A stretch of DNA of 64,000 nucleotides from CALVUJ01 sp045119835 (GTDB lineage: Bacteria; Bacillota_I; Bacilli_A; RFN20; DUOF01), in assembly GCA_045119835.1 (NCBI GenBank), contig JBGVED010000041.1:1-64000 (forward strand), in the 5' to 3' direction. The notes under the pieces are model-generated. The model searched no databases and was not told where the DNA came from. It saw only the letters and a list, made by a program, of their open reading frames with translations. The position numbers and the translations under genes are program-made. Numbering within the stretch: the first letter of the stretch is position 1; every line of letters starts with the position of its first letter. Shown here piece after piece: positions 52,382 through 60,740 of the stretch.

Positions 52382-52409
52382 ATTCTCACCATCTAAATTA
52401 TAACTTAGA

Positions 52410-52691
52410 TTAATAAACTATTCCATGATATTTTATAATTTTAAGACTTTCATTTAAAAAGAAACTATCCCTATAAAAGTAAATCAAGTATTCTCCATTT
52501 TCTTTTATAATTATTTGTATATTTTCGTATTTTAAATCATCAGTTATAAAACCACTTTTTAGATCTTTTTCTATATAGTTTTTTATCACAATAAGCGAAT
52601 TATAATCCCTATAATAAATAATCATCTCTAAAAATAAAATAAAGAAAATTGTACATATCAAATTTGTAGCAAACTTGAACAAAACATCCAC
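52410..52691 (-). CDS. Small membrane-anchored protein, 93 residues
   Basis: A GTG start opens a frame with one N-terminal membrane helix (LFKFATNLICTIFFILFLEM) and a soluble outer part of about 65 residues. It overlaps the preceding gene by 34 bases, a sign of translational coupling. The layout resembles pseudopilin-like or signal-anchored subunits, but no prepilin cleavage motif is seen. I recognise no family. It is the last of four unrecognised envelope proteins before recX. Confidence 0.6.
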   Translation of the reverse strand: MDVLFKFATNLICTIFFILFLEMIIYYRDYNSLIVIKNYIEKDLKSGFITDDLKYENIQIIIKENGEYLIYFYRDSFFLNESLKIIKYHGIVY

Positions 52692-52996
52692 ACTCCTTCA
52701 AATGAAACAAATAGCAAATAAATAGTTAAAAATTTTTCTATTTTACAAAATTTTAAAATAGAGCTAGCTACTCCTAGCACCACAAAATTAGTAATAATTA
52801 AATTTATGTTTAAAATTGAATTTAGAATCAAAATAAGAACTCCTATAAATAAATTATCAAATTTTATATTTTGGAATTTTTTTTGCTTTTGGATAAAATC
52901 AAAAATCACTAATCCTATAATAATTATTCTGATAATGATGCTGTTACATAAAATAATTGCTACTATTTTCAACATTATAATTTCACTAAAATCCAT
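52658..52996 (-). CDS. Integral membrane protein, 112 residues
   Basis: Three to four hydrophobic helices separated by short basic loops (examples: IIIRIIIIGLVIFDFIQKQK and LFIGVLILILNSILNINLII). There is no enzymatic motif and no family I can name. The ATG overlaps the end of the upstream gene by 11 bases (GATGGATTTTAG), so the two are translated together. It could be the membrane core of the complex suggested by this cluster. Confidence 0.6.
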   Translation of the reverse strand: MDFSEIIMLKIVAIILCNSIIIRIIIIGLVIFDFIQKQKKFQNIKFDNLFIGVLILILNSILNINLIITNFVVLGVASSILKFCKIEKFLTIYLLFVSFEGVWMFCSSLLQI

Positions 52997-53294
52997 CGTT
53001 TTTCACCAATTCAAATTTAAATTCTTTTTGATAAACAAAGATTTTTTTAAAAGATATACAAAAATGCAATTCTTCTCCCTCAAAAAACTTCATTTTATAT
53101 CCCTTTCTTTCTATATGTTGCTGCAAACTTTCTTTATCATAAGATAATGTTTCTTCATCTATGAAAATTAAATAGTCATTAAATCCTCTTTGATATAATT
53201 CATATACTATTGATTCTACGCTTTTTATTTCATTAATATAATTACAACTAAATATGTAAATTAATAAAATACTTATTATTAAAATTATTTTCAC
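52986..53294 (-). CDS. Small secreted or anchored protein, 102 residues
   Basis: The start is set at GTG 53294, which overlaps the preceding stop as GTGA, with GGAG upstream. The first 17 residues are hydrophobic (KIILIISILLIYIFSC) and end with a Cys, so it may be a short lipoprotein signal, although the lipobox is imperfect. The rest is an acidic/basic soluble domain of about 85 residues. I recognise no family. Confidence 0.6.
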   Translation of the reverse strand: MKIILIISILLIYIFSCNYINEIKSVESIVYELYQRGFNDYLIFIDEETLSYDKESLQQHIERKGYKMKFFEGEELHFCISFKKIFVYQKEFKFELVKNDGF

Positions 53295-54205
53295 TTGTAT
53301 ATTCTCCTTAAGCAATATTTACTTTCATTACAATTTCCAAATAACTTTCCTTTTGTCAATACTTTAAAATCCACTTCTATAGTTTTAAAAATATTAAAAC
53401 AATCAATTATTTCAATTTTTATATCATACTCCTGATCTTTATAAGGAAACACGATTTGATTCATTTTAATTAAGTTAAAATTGCAATCTTCATACGTTAT
53501 CCCTTTTAATAAATCTAAATAATATTCATTTTCAAATTCAAAACTAAGAATATCATCATATTTTATTTTCAAAGGGAAAATATACTTCATATCATAATAA
53601 ATATGAAAATCTATAATTTCTTTATAAATATAAAGATTTGCTGATCCTTCTAAAACTTCATACTTAGAGTTTATTTTTATTCTTTGTAATGGCATTAAGT
53701 TATCGTAAGAATAATAATTATTTTGTTTATTTATTAACGCTAATTCATCATAAATTTTATTTATTTCGCCATTTTCATATATTACCTTACTTGGACTTTT
53801 GCTTTTACAATAAAACTTTTTAGAGATATAGCAAGTTTCTTTTTCATTTATATATATTGGAAGCATTACTTCTTCTATTTTTTTACCTTCATTTGTACTT
53901 ATAAAAACTATATGTAAGTACATATTTTCTTTTATATTTTTTTCTATTTTGGCTGTAGTATTTTTCCTTTTTTCAACTTCAATAGCAGACGAATAACAAG
54001 TATCCTTTAATTTATTTTTTTTTGCATCATAAAAACAAATTTGCATTTCTATCAAATCTTTTTTATTAGCTAATATTGTTATTTGAAGTTTTATTAGGTC
54101 ATTTGAATAATTATTGTACTCTATCTTTTCTATTTTTGTTTCTTCTATAGAAGGAATGTTTAAAAAGTTAATTACTAAAGAAATGCATAAAATAATTTTA
54201 TGCAT
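53291..54205 (-). CDS. Secreted protein, 304 residues, unknown
   Basis: A signal peptide (MHKIILCISLVINFLNIPSI) is followed by beta-rich domains with many Tyr/Asn/Lys residues, resembling immunoglobulin-like folds (for example LIKLQITILANKKDLIEMQI and MYLHIVFISTNEGKKI). Cysteines occur in pairs (CYISKKFYC and a final CNESKYC) and could form disulfides outside the cell. The ATG overlaps the preceding gene's stop by eight bases. I recognise no family; it is probably the exposed partner of the small membrane proteins downstream. Confidence 0.65.
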   Translation of the reverse strand: MHKIILCISLVINFLNIPSIEETKIEKIEYNNYSNDLIKLQITILANKKDLIEMQICFYDAKKNKLKDTCYSSAIEVEKRKNTTAKIEKNIKENMYLHIVFISTNEGKKIEEVMLPIYINEKETCYISKKFYCKSKSPSKVIYENGEINKIYDELALINKQNNYYSYDNLMPLQRIKINSKYEVLEGSANLYIYKEIIDFHIYYDMKYIFPLKIKYDDILSFEFENEYYLDLLKGITYEDCNFNLIKMNQIVFPYKDQEYDIKIEIIDCFNIFKTIEVDFKVLTKGKLFGNCNESKYCLRRIYK

Positions 54206-54533
54206 TCCACCACTCCAAAAATTGATTCATAGCTTTATTTTTTAGACGATAATAAGTACTTTTTGAATAATAATAAATCCACCAGTTATAAACTTTACTG
54301 GTTAGATATTCATTAAAAATGATTCTTGATAATTGGTCATCTAATTGTAACAATATATAATCAACTTTTAACTTTAATTGATTGTAATATGTTTCACTGT
54401 TTCCCATATAATTACCTTCTGATTCTCTTACTACCATTGAACAATTTTTATAAAAATTATTTTTTTTATAATCCATTCCTATTTTTTTAATTAATAAATC
54501 TTTTTGTCTAAATGACATTGCTGTTTTTTTCAT
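54198..54533 (-). CDS. Small basic protein, possibly MG284/MPN403-like
   Basis: 111 residues from an ATG preceded by GGAGGGG. The C-terminal part SKVYNWWIYYYSKSTYYRLK followed by NQFLEWW resembles, as I recall, the Mollicutes family MG284/MPN403 of short helical proteins with a sigma-region-4-like end. If so it may bind DNA or RNA polymerase. It heads the run of coupled genes reading into recX and yhaM, so it could be their regulator, which is inference. The family match is from memory. Confidence 0.55.
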   Translation of the reverse strand: MKKTAMSFRQKDLLIKKIGMDYKKNNFYKNCSMVVRESEGNYMGNSETYYNQLKLKVDYILLQLDDQLSRIIFNEYLTSKVYNWWIYYYSKSTYYRLKNKAMNQFLEWWNA

Positions 54534-54577
54534 TTTTTACCCCTCCTAATAATTCAATATCGAGAAGTGGGTCAAAT

Positions 54578-56254
54578 TTATTTATTTTTTTTGTTTTTTT
54601 TAGAATCTTTTATGAATTTTGCAAATATTTTTGTTTTTGATTGTTCAATTTCATTTGGCTTATTTGCGCTTTTGCCAAAATAGCTGCCCGAAAAATAATG
54701 AACATCATATTTAAGTAAATTTTCAAATTGAATATACTCTTGTACATTAGTTGCAATTAGCTCTAAATCATATGTTTTGGCAAGCTCCAACACATTTAAA
54801 AACTTATTTTTTATTATAGTATTGTTAATATTGTTTATAATAGTTTCATCTAGTATTAGATATGTTGCGTTTGTTAGAATATAGTCATAATTATACATGT
54901 TTGAATAATTAATTTCTAATGCAAATTCAATTCCTTCATCTACAATTTTACTTATTGTACTACTTATGTAAGAGAATTTATTTAGCATTTCATAGCCTTT
55001 TTTTACATTAAGTAATATTACAATTTTGCAATCACTATAAGCTGGATTTGATAAATATATTTCTAAAAACAAAGGTAGTTCTTCTAAAGTTAGTTTTATA
55101 AACAATTTTGATCTTTTTTTAGGCCTTTTTTTCAAAAAACTAATAAGCTGATTATCTATTATTGTAGCGACCAAATTATCACCTTTTTCATGCTGATTTG
55201 CTAAAGTTTTCAATAAATTATAATTTATATTCGAGTTTGAAAAAACCGGATTGCTTATGTACCCCATAAATTTGCTTTTTAAATGATAGAACACTGGATT
55301 ATAATTTATGCTTATTTCTTTACTCTTTAATATTGTTTCTAGTTCTTTTTCACAATTTTCCATCATATCATCTTCAAGTTTCATTTTATCATTATATACA
55401 ACAATATGATATTCTTTTCTTTTTTGAGCATAATCAGACGCTATATAAGCGCCCTTAATAAATTGATTTAAGTCACTATAATTACCAACACAAAGACCTA
55501 TTCCAAAGTCTAAATCTAAATTTACACTTCCTATATCTATAGGCTTTGTTAGTTTTTTATTGACATCTTTACTCAATCGGAGAGCTTTTTTCTTTTTTAA
55601 TTTTTTACTATTGTAATAAATAGCAAATTTATCCGCCCCCAAATAGCAACAATATATATTATTTTTTTCAATTTTAGAAAGACGTTTTTTTATAATCTCA
55701 AGTATGTAATCTCCACATTTTTGACCATATCTTTGATTTACACTACTAAAGTCTTTTACATTCAAATAATATAAACATGAATTTTTGTTTTCACTTTCGT
55801 TATGTATTTTTTTTATGTCTTCTATACTTTTCATTATTACAGTCTCTACATTTTTTTCTTCATCATAGTCACAACGAACTGTAATGAAATTATCATACTT
55901 TTCTCTAAAATCAAAGTTAAAATAAATAGTTTTATCTTTTAGTTTTTTTTCATAATAAAATTGAGTATTATCTTTTGCTATTTTTTGAATATTTTCACAA
56001 AATTCAATACTTTTACCATACTCTACTATATATTTAGAAACTTCCAAATCCAGATAAGAATATTTATTGTTTATAATCATTTCTTTTGTTTTAACATCAT
56101 ATTTTATGTATAAAGTGGATGATTTTTGCTTTAGATTTCTTATAGTAATCTTTTCCAATTTACTTCTTCTCCCTACTATAAAAATCATACAAAACATTGA
56201 TAATACAACTAAAAAGCTTGCAATTCCATATATAAAAACTAAATAAATTGACAC
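54578..56254 (-). CDS. Membrane protein with degenerate GGDEF and EAL-like domains
   Basis: 558 residues from a GTG start (AAAGGAGTGAAAAACG upstream). One membrane helix (about 4-27) precedes a PAS-like segment and then a GGDEF-fold domain with YYLNVKDFSSVNQRYGQKCG, where the active motif GGDEF is replaced by LGADKF. The C-terminal 240 residues look like an EAL phosphodiesterase fold, but the EAL motif is replaced (GYISNP) and the metal ligands are not evident. It is therefore probably a c-di-GMP receptor or a scaffold that has lost catalysis. No other c-di-GMP gene is in the window. Confidence 0.75.
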   Translation of the reverse strand: MSIYLVFIYGIASFLVVLSMFCMIFIVGRRSKLEKITIRNLKQKSSTLYIKYDVKTKEMIINNKYSYLDLEVSKYIVEYGKSIEFCENIQKIAKDNTQFYYEKKLKDKTIYFNFDFREKYDNFITVRCDYDEEKNVETVIMKSIEDIKKIHNESENKNSCLYYLNVKDFSSVNQRYGQKCGDYILEIIKKRLSKIEKNNIYCCYLGADKFAIYYNSKKLKKKKALRLSKDVNKKLTKPIDIGSVNLDLDFGIGLCVGNYSDLNQFIKGAYIASDYAQKRKEYHIVVYNDKMKLEDDMMENCEKELETILKSKEISINYNPVFYHLKSKFMGYISNPVFSNSNINYNLLKTLANQHEKGDNLVATIIDNQLISFLKKRPKKRSKLFIKLTLEELPLFLEIYLSNPAYSDCKIVILLNVKKGYEMLNKFSYISSTISKIVDEGIEFALEINYSNMYNYDYILTNATYLILDETIINNINNTIIKNKFLNVLELAKTYDLELIATNVQEYIQFENLLKYDVHYFSGSYFGKSANKPNEIEQSKTKIFAKFIKDSKKNKKNK

Positions 56255-56298
56255 CGTTTTTCACTCCTTTATTATATACTAACCTTAAATATTTTTCA

Positions 56299-57195
56299 TT
56301 AATTTAATGGTGAAATATAGAACCTACCATTAACTTTATTAACATCAATTATTGTTGTAAAACTTTCTTTATCAATTTCTTTTATAATTTCACAAATTCT
56401 CTTTGATTGATCTGAAGATATAACTATTCTTATCATCTTTTTGCTCTCATTGCTATATGCTCCTATTGCGTCTAGTATTGTACATCCATGATGCGACTCT
56501 GTCATTAATTTTTTTGTTAATTCTTCTGACTTTTTAGTTACTATTTCAAGCAACATTTTCTTATTTACCAAATAAAGATTATTTACAACTAGTGAACTTA
56601 TGAAAAAGTATATAACTGTATATATTAAAGAACTATAATTTTTAAAAACAATACCTCCTATTAATAAAATCACTACATTAATAGCTAAACTATAATTCCC
56701 AATTCCTTTGCCTTTTGTTCTAGATAGGTACATAGAAATTATATCTGTTCCCCCTTGAGAAAAACCATTTGAAAATGCAATTACTGATGCTGTACCACTT
56801 AATAAACCAGCTAAAACAGCTTCTGTTAATATATCAACTGATTCTAGTTGAAATTTTAGATACCATGATGATGGTATTATTGATACAAACAATGAAAAAA
56901 GCAAAACATCAATCATAGAGTAAACGATAAAATTTTTGCCTAGCTTTTTAAGTCCAAAAATAAAGATAGGTATGTTGAATACTACATACAAAATACTATA
57001 TAGGAGTGATTCTATCTCACTTTTTCCTAAATTAAGTGATAGATACCTAGAAATCAATATTGTAAGTCCAGATACTCCTCCCGACAAGAATTGATTTGGT
57101 TGAACAATAATTTTTATTGCTAACGCACTAATAAAAGACGCTATTATAATTAATAATACTTTTTTTAATATTTTTTTTGTTTTTAATATTTCCAT
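56299..57195 (-). CDS. YitT family membrane protein (DUF161 and DUF2179)
   Basis: 298 residues from ATG 57195 (GAGGGAATGAAA upstream). Five or six membrane helices occupy residues 10-200 with IIVQPNQFLSGGVSGLTIL and NGFSQGGTDIISMYLSRTKG, the YitT signatures. The last 80 residues form a soluble DUF2179 domain (HHGCTILDAIGAYSNESKKM and SFTTIIDVNKVNGRF). The function of the family is not established. Confidence 0.92.
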   Translation of the reverse strand: MEILKTKKILKKVLLIIIASFISALAIKIIVQPNQFLSGGVSGLTILISRYLSLNLGKSEIESLLYSILYVVFNIPIFIFGLKKLGKNFIVYSMIDVLLFSLFVSIIPSSWYLKFQLESVDILTEAVLAGLLSGTASVIAFSNGFSQGGTDIISMYLSRTKGKGIGNYSLAINVVILLIGGIVFKNYSSLIYTVIYFFISSLVVNNLYLVNKKMLLEIVTKKSEELTKKLMTESHHGCTILDAIGAYSNESKKMIRIVISSDQSKRICEIIKEIDKESFTTIIDVNKVNGRFYISPLN

Positions 57196-57377
57196 TTTCA
57201 TTCCCTCTTTTATAACATTAATGTTTGTTTTATATTATGACTTCATAGGTAAAATTTTAAATTTTTCAATAGAAATTGTTACTTCAATTCCTATTATTAA
57301 TTATACATATTTGATTAGTCGTTTTCCATGTTTAAAAAGTTTTTTTTGGTTAACTATATTAATAGGAGGAAACATTG

Positions 57378-57602
57378 ATGAAAAACGAAAAAATAATTGC
57401 TATAAAAAAAGATAACCTTGATAGAATAGTAGAATTTAAAACAAACGAGAACAACATTTATAACTATGAAATGGCTAAAGAAGCTATTATAAATGGGCAA
57501 ATAACAAATGCTATAGTTAAAAAAGATAAAAACGACTTATTTCTTATTAAAGAAAAAACTGCACAAGGCTACCAAAACTTCGAAAAAATGGAAGAATTTT
57601 AG
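57378..57602 (+). CDS. DUF3892-like small protein
   Basis: 74 residues from ATG 57378 (AGGAGGAAACATTG upstream). It reads IIAIKKDNLDRIVEFKT, then NYEMAKEAIINGQITNAIV and DLFLIKE, matching in order the beta-alpha-beta pattern of DUF3892 proteins, in which a residue, a question on the next strand and a sensor-like turn are conserved. There is no membrane segment. The family function is unknown. It is transcribed toward the thioredoxin-like gene 70 bases downstream. Confidence 0.6.
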   Translation: MKNEKIIAIKKDNLDRIVEFKTNENNIYNYEMAKEAIINGQITNAIVKKDKNDLFLIKEKTAQGYQNFEKMEEF

Positions 57603-57633
57603 TTGAAATATTGAATTTGGGCTTTTACTTGTG

Positions 57634-57651
57634 TTAACATTATTATGTTAA
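57634..57651. repeat. Inverted repeat ahead of the thioredoxin-like gene
   Basis: TTAACAT (57634-57640) and ATGTTAA (57645-57651) form a perfect 7-base inverted repeat with a four-base spacer, 20 bases before the GTG start. It could be an operator or a leader hairpin. Confidence 0.5.
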
Positions 57652-57671
57652 TTTGATAAGGAGAATGTATT

Positions 57672-58307
57672 GTGAAGAAATTTTTAAAAGCTGTTAGTGA
57701 TTTTTTCAAAAATTTATGGGCATTTGTATGCAAATATTGTAAAGTGATTTGGAACTATGTAAAAGAGAATGGTTGGTTGCAGCCTATTCTTATAGTCGGT
57801 TTAATTTTTGGTTTAATTTTTGGTTTTGTTGAAATAAAAGAAGGCATTGAAAAAATTAAAGCGGCTAATGAAGAGAAAGAAAAAGCAAAGAAAGATGTTT
57901 TTGAAAAATTAAGCATGAAAGAAGTCACTGATAAATTAGATAAGGATGATGACTTTGTTTTATTTATTGGAGCTCATGATTGTGTTTATTGTGAAGAATT
58001 CAAAAGTGTTGTAAATCAATATATTAATTCTAATCCTGGTAAAATGATATATTACATTGATATCCATGATACAAGTGATTCTACAATTGATTCAAAAATT
58101 CTACTTGAATGGGCAGAAATGTTAGTTGACATCGACACTAGAGATTTCACTGGTTCATTAAGTACTCCAACTGTTGTTGTTATTAGAGATGGTGAATTCG
58201 CAGATGCTAAGTCTGGGGCTCAAGGTTTAGATGGTGGTACTGATTATCTTAACTTTGTAAAATTTGTTGATGGAGAATATATTGGAAAAATCGAACCAAC
58301 AAACTAA
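57672..58307 (+). CDS. Membrane-anchored thioredoxin-like protein
   Basis: 211 residues from a GTG start with AAGGAGAATGTATT upstream. One membrane helix (about 37-54, LQPILIVGLIFGLIFGFV) is followed by a coiled linker and a thioredoxin fold with LFIGAHDCVYCEEFKSVVNQ, which carries a CVYC redox pair, and a cis-Pro motif in LSTPTVVVIRDGEF. The N-terminal 35 residues are rich in Lys, Cys and aromatics. Such proteins act in disulfide exchange or copper handling outside the membrane. The redox partner is unknown. Confidence 0.82.
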   Translation: MKKFLKAVSDFFKNLWAFVCKYCKVIWNYVKENGWLQPILIVGLIFGLIFGFVEIKEGIEKIKAANEEKEKAKKDVFEKLSMKEVTDKLDKDDDFVLFIGAHDCVYCEEFKSVVNQYINSNPGKMIYYIDIHDTSDSTIDSKILLEWAEMLVDIDTRDFTGSLSTPTVVVIRDGEFADAKSGAQGLDGGTDYLNFVKFVDGEYIGKIEPTN

Positions 58308-58335
58308 TTACTTAATTAATATTTATGTAAATTAA

Positions 58336-58362
58336 AAGCACATTTATCATGTGCTTTTTTAC
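58336..58362 (+). terminator. Intrinsic terminator after the thioredoxin-like gene
   Basis: AAAAGCACA pairs with TGTGCTTTT and T follows; the hairpin also serves the convergent rpe gene. Confidence 0.85.
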
Positions 58363-58997
58363 ATCAAATCTTTTACTTTTTTATTAGTTATTATTTCTTT
58401 AGTTAGATATGTTCCAACTACAATTACATCTGCACCAGCACTTTTTACCAACATACTTGTATCAGCATTAATTCCACCGTCTACAGAAATCAAATATTTA
58501 TTAGTTCCTCTTTTATTTTTTAGCCATTCTATTTTTGAAAGTGATTCTTCCATAAATTTTTGGCCTCCCTTTCCTGGTTCAACTGACATAACCAGCACTA
58601 AATCTAATTGGGGAAGGTATTCTTCTATTGCTTCAATATTTGTAGATGGCTTAACACTTATTCCTACTTTCATTCCTAGGTCTTTAATTTTGTTTATTGC
58701 TTTAGCAATATTATCTTTCTGTAAACTTTCATAATGAAAAGTAATTTGACTTGCTCCTGAATTTTTATACATAATCAAATCTTTTTCCGGATTAAAAGTC
58801 ATTAAATGAACATCTTTAAAGAAAGGACAATATTCATTAATTTCTTTTACTACTTCATGGCCAAAAGTTTTAGCTTCAACAAATTTACCATCCATAACAT
58901 CAAAGTGAATCCAATTATTCTTAACCTTCATGAATTCTTTTATTTTAGATATTCTCTCCTCTTTAGATACGTTTAAAATAGATAATGAAACTATCAT
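58359..58997 (-). CDS. rpe: Ribulose-phosphate 3-epimerase
   Basis: A 212-residue TIM barrel. HFDVMDGKFVEAKTFG carries the metal and base residues, HLMTFNPEKD, GVSVKPSTN-like GISVKPSTNIEAI and LVLVMSVEPGKGGQKF follow, and the phosphate loop is SVDGGINADT. It interconverts ribulose and xylulose 5-phosphate in the pentose phosphate pathway. The ATG overlaps the rsgA stop by four bases, keeping the rlmN-prpC-prkC-rsgA-rpe order of Bacilli. The N-terminus (SILNVSKEER) differs from the usual SILSADFANL. Confidence 0.93.
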   Translation of the reverse strand: MIVSLSILNVSKEERISKIKEFMKVKNNWIHFDVMDGKFVEAKTFGHEVVKEINEYCPFFKDVHLMTFNPEKDLIMYKNSGASQITFHYESLQKDNIAKAINKIKDLGMKVGISVKPSTNIEAIEEYLPQLDLVLVMSVEPGKGGQKFMEESLSKIEWLKNKRGTNKYLISVDGGINADTSMLVKSAGADVIVVGTYLTKEIITNKKVKDLM

Positions 58998-59869
58998 TTT
59001 TTATACACCACTTTTCTTGATTTAATATCTTCTTGCAATTTCAAATAATTTTCATAGCTCTCTTTTAAAATTTTTCCCTCATCCACTAATTCTTTTATTT
59101 TGCACCCCGGCTCAGTTCCATGTAAACAGCCTCTAAATTTGCAATTTAATCCTTCTTCAAATCCCGGAAATATGTAAGCAAGCCTCTCACTATCAATATT
59201 TAGTTGCATTGATGAAAAGCCAGGAGTGTCTGCTACCAAACCGTCGCATATTTGTAAAAATTCAACTTCTCTTGTGGTGTGTTTTCCTCTGCCCAAACTT
59301 AAGGAATAGTCTCCAGTTTTCAACTTTAAATTTTCATTAAATTTGTTTAGTAAAGTTGACTTACCACTTCCACTTTGACCTGTTACTATGCTAATTTTAT
59401 TTTTTAATAAATCTTTTAAATTATCTAAAATATCGTCACCTAGGCTATTACCTACAAAAACATCGATACCTATACTTTTATAATACTCAAAATATTCACT
59501 ATATTCTTCTATGTTTTCTACTTTATCTTTTTTTGAAAAATATATTATAGGTTTTATATTATTATCTAGGATTTGTACTAACAATTTATCTAACAACAAA
59601 GATGAGAACTCTGGCTCTACAAATGAGGTTACTACAATTGCTTGATCAACATTAGCAACTGGAGGTCTAACTAATTGATTTTTTCTTGGTTCTATACTTT
59701 TTATATATCCCTCATTTTCATTAGTTTTATCATAATTAACTAAATCTCCAGCAACAGGAATTTTTTTATAATCTCTTAGTTTTCCGCTAGCAGTTGTCTT
59801 TATTATTTTTTCGCCATCTTTAACATAAAACAATCCGCCAACAACTCTAATAATTATCCCTCTAGGCAT
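58994..59869 (-). CDS. rsgA: Ribosome small-subunit GTPase RsgA
   Basis: 291 residues with an N-terminal OB domain, a circularly permuted GTPase domain (YFSKKDKVENIEE for G4, GQSGSGKSTLLNKF for G1 and DTPGFSSMQLNI for G3) and a C-terminal zinc knuckle in CKFRGCLHGTEPGCKI. RsgA tests late 30S subunit assembly and is inhibited by ppGpp. Its ATG overlaps the kinase gene by eight bases. Confidence 0.97.
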   Translation of the reverse strand: MPRGIIIRVVGGLFYVKDGEKIIKTTASGKLRDYKKIPVAGDLVNYDKTNENEGYIKSIEPRKNQLVRPPVANVDQAIVVTSFVEPEFSSLLLDKLLVQILDNNIKPIIYFSKKDKVENIEEYSEYFEYYKSIGIDVFVGNSLGDDILDNLKDLLKNKISIVTGQSGSGKSTLLNKFNENLKLKTGDYSLSLGRGKHTTREVEFLQICDGLVADTPGFSSMQLNIDSERLAYIFPGFEEGLNCKFRGCLHGTEPGCKIKELVDEGKILKESYENYLKLQEDIKSRKVVYKK

Positions 59870-60740
59870 CTTTATTGTTCCTCTTAAACAACCTCTTAAA
59901 AAAGCCTTTTCCCTCGGTTATATCTACACACATTGCCGCTTGCAAATCATGCTTTAACGCCTTCATCGTTTGATATCTGTGATCTGGATTCTTTTGACAC
60001 GCCTTATTTATTACTTTTTCTATTTTAATACTGACATCGCTTCTAGTTTTTCTAACACTTGGGAATGGTTCTTCTATTTGTTTCATTGCAATATTAACTG
60101 GCGAACTATCTGTAAAAGGCTGTTTTCCTGTTAACAATTCATAAAAGGTTATACCTAAAGCATATATATCTGATTTTGGAGATGCTCCTTTTCCTTTTAA
60201 AACTTCAGGAGCCATATAATGAACACTGCCTACAACCATATCTTTTTGCGTAATATTAGGGGCATCATTTATAGTTGCAATACCAAAATCCAAAAGCTTT
60301 ATGCTTCCATCATATTGCATCATAACATTTTGTGGTTTTATATCTCTATGAATTATTCCATGCTCATGCGCATGCATTAAAGCATCTGCTAATTGATAAA
60401 TGATATCACATGCTTCAAGTGGAGAAAATGTTCCTCTAGTTAAAAGCAATTCCCTCAAAGATTTGCTTTCTACATATTCCATTACAATGTATGGTTTTCC
60501 TTTATATTCATCAATGTCGTATATTTCAACAATATTGGAATGTCTTAGTGCTGCGCAAGCCCTTGCTTCTCTTTGAAACCTTGCTACATTTAATGGATCA
60601 GAAAAAGTTTCTTCCTTCATAATTTTTACTGCTACAGATTTTTTGTTAATAGTATCTTCTGCTAAGTAAACAAAAGACATACCGCCTTCTTGAATAAGAG
60701 ATGTAATAAAATATCTACTATTTAAAGTTTTCCCTATCAT
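59862..60740 (-). CDS. PrkC-like Ser/Thr protein kinase lacking membrane and PASTA domains
   Basis: 292 residues holding a complete eukaryotic-type kinase domain (about 8-265): the Gly loop in LIQEGGMSFVYLAED, the ATP lysine in VAVKIMKEE, the catalytic HRDIKPQNVMM, the DFG in LLDFGIATIND and an activation loop ending YMAPEVL. It ends shortly after in a basic FFKRLFKRNNKDA. Bacilli PrkC continues with a membrane helix and PASTA repeats that sense peptidoglycan, and both are missing. The frame ends cleanly before rsgA with an overlap, so this is not a sequence error. The basic tail may hold it at the membrane. Confidence 0.92.
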   Translation of the reverse strand: MIGKTLNSRYFITSLIQEGGMSFVYLAEDTINKKSVAVKIMKEETFSDPLNVARFQREARACAALRHSNIVEIYDIDEYKGKPYIVMEYVESKSLRELLLTRGTFSPLEACDIIYQLADALMHAHEHGIIHRDIKPQNVMMQYDGSIKLLDFGIATINDAPNITQKDMVVGSVHYMAPEVLKGKGASPKSDIYALGITFYELLTGKQPFTDSSPVNIAMKQIEEPFPSVRKTRSDVSIKIEKVINKACQKNPDHRYQTMKALKHDLQAAMCVDITEGKGFFKRLFKRNNKDA

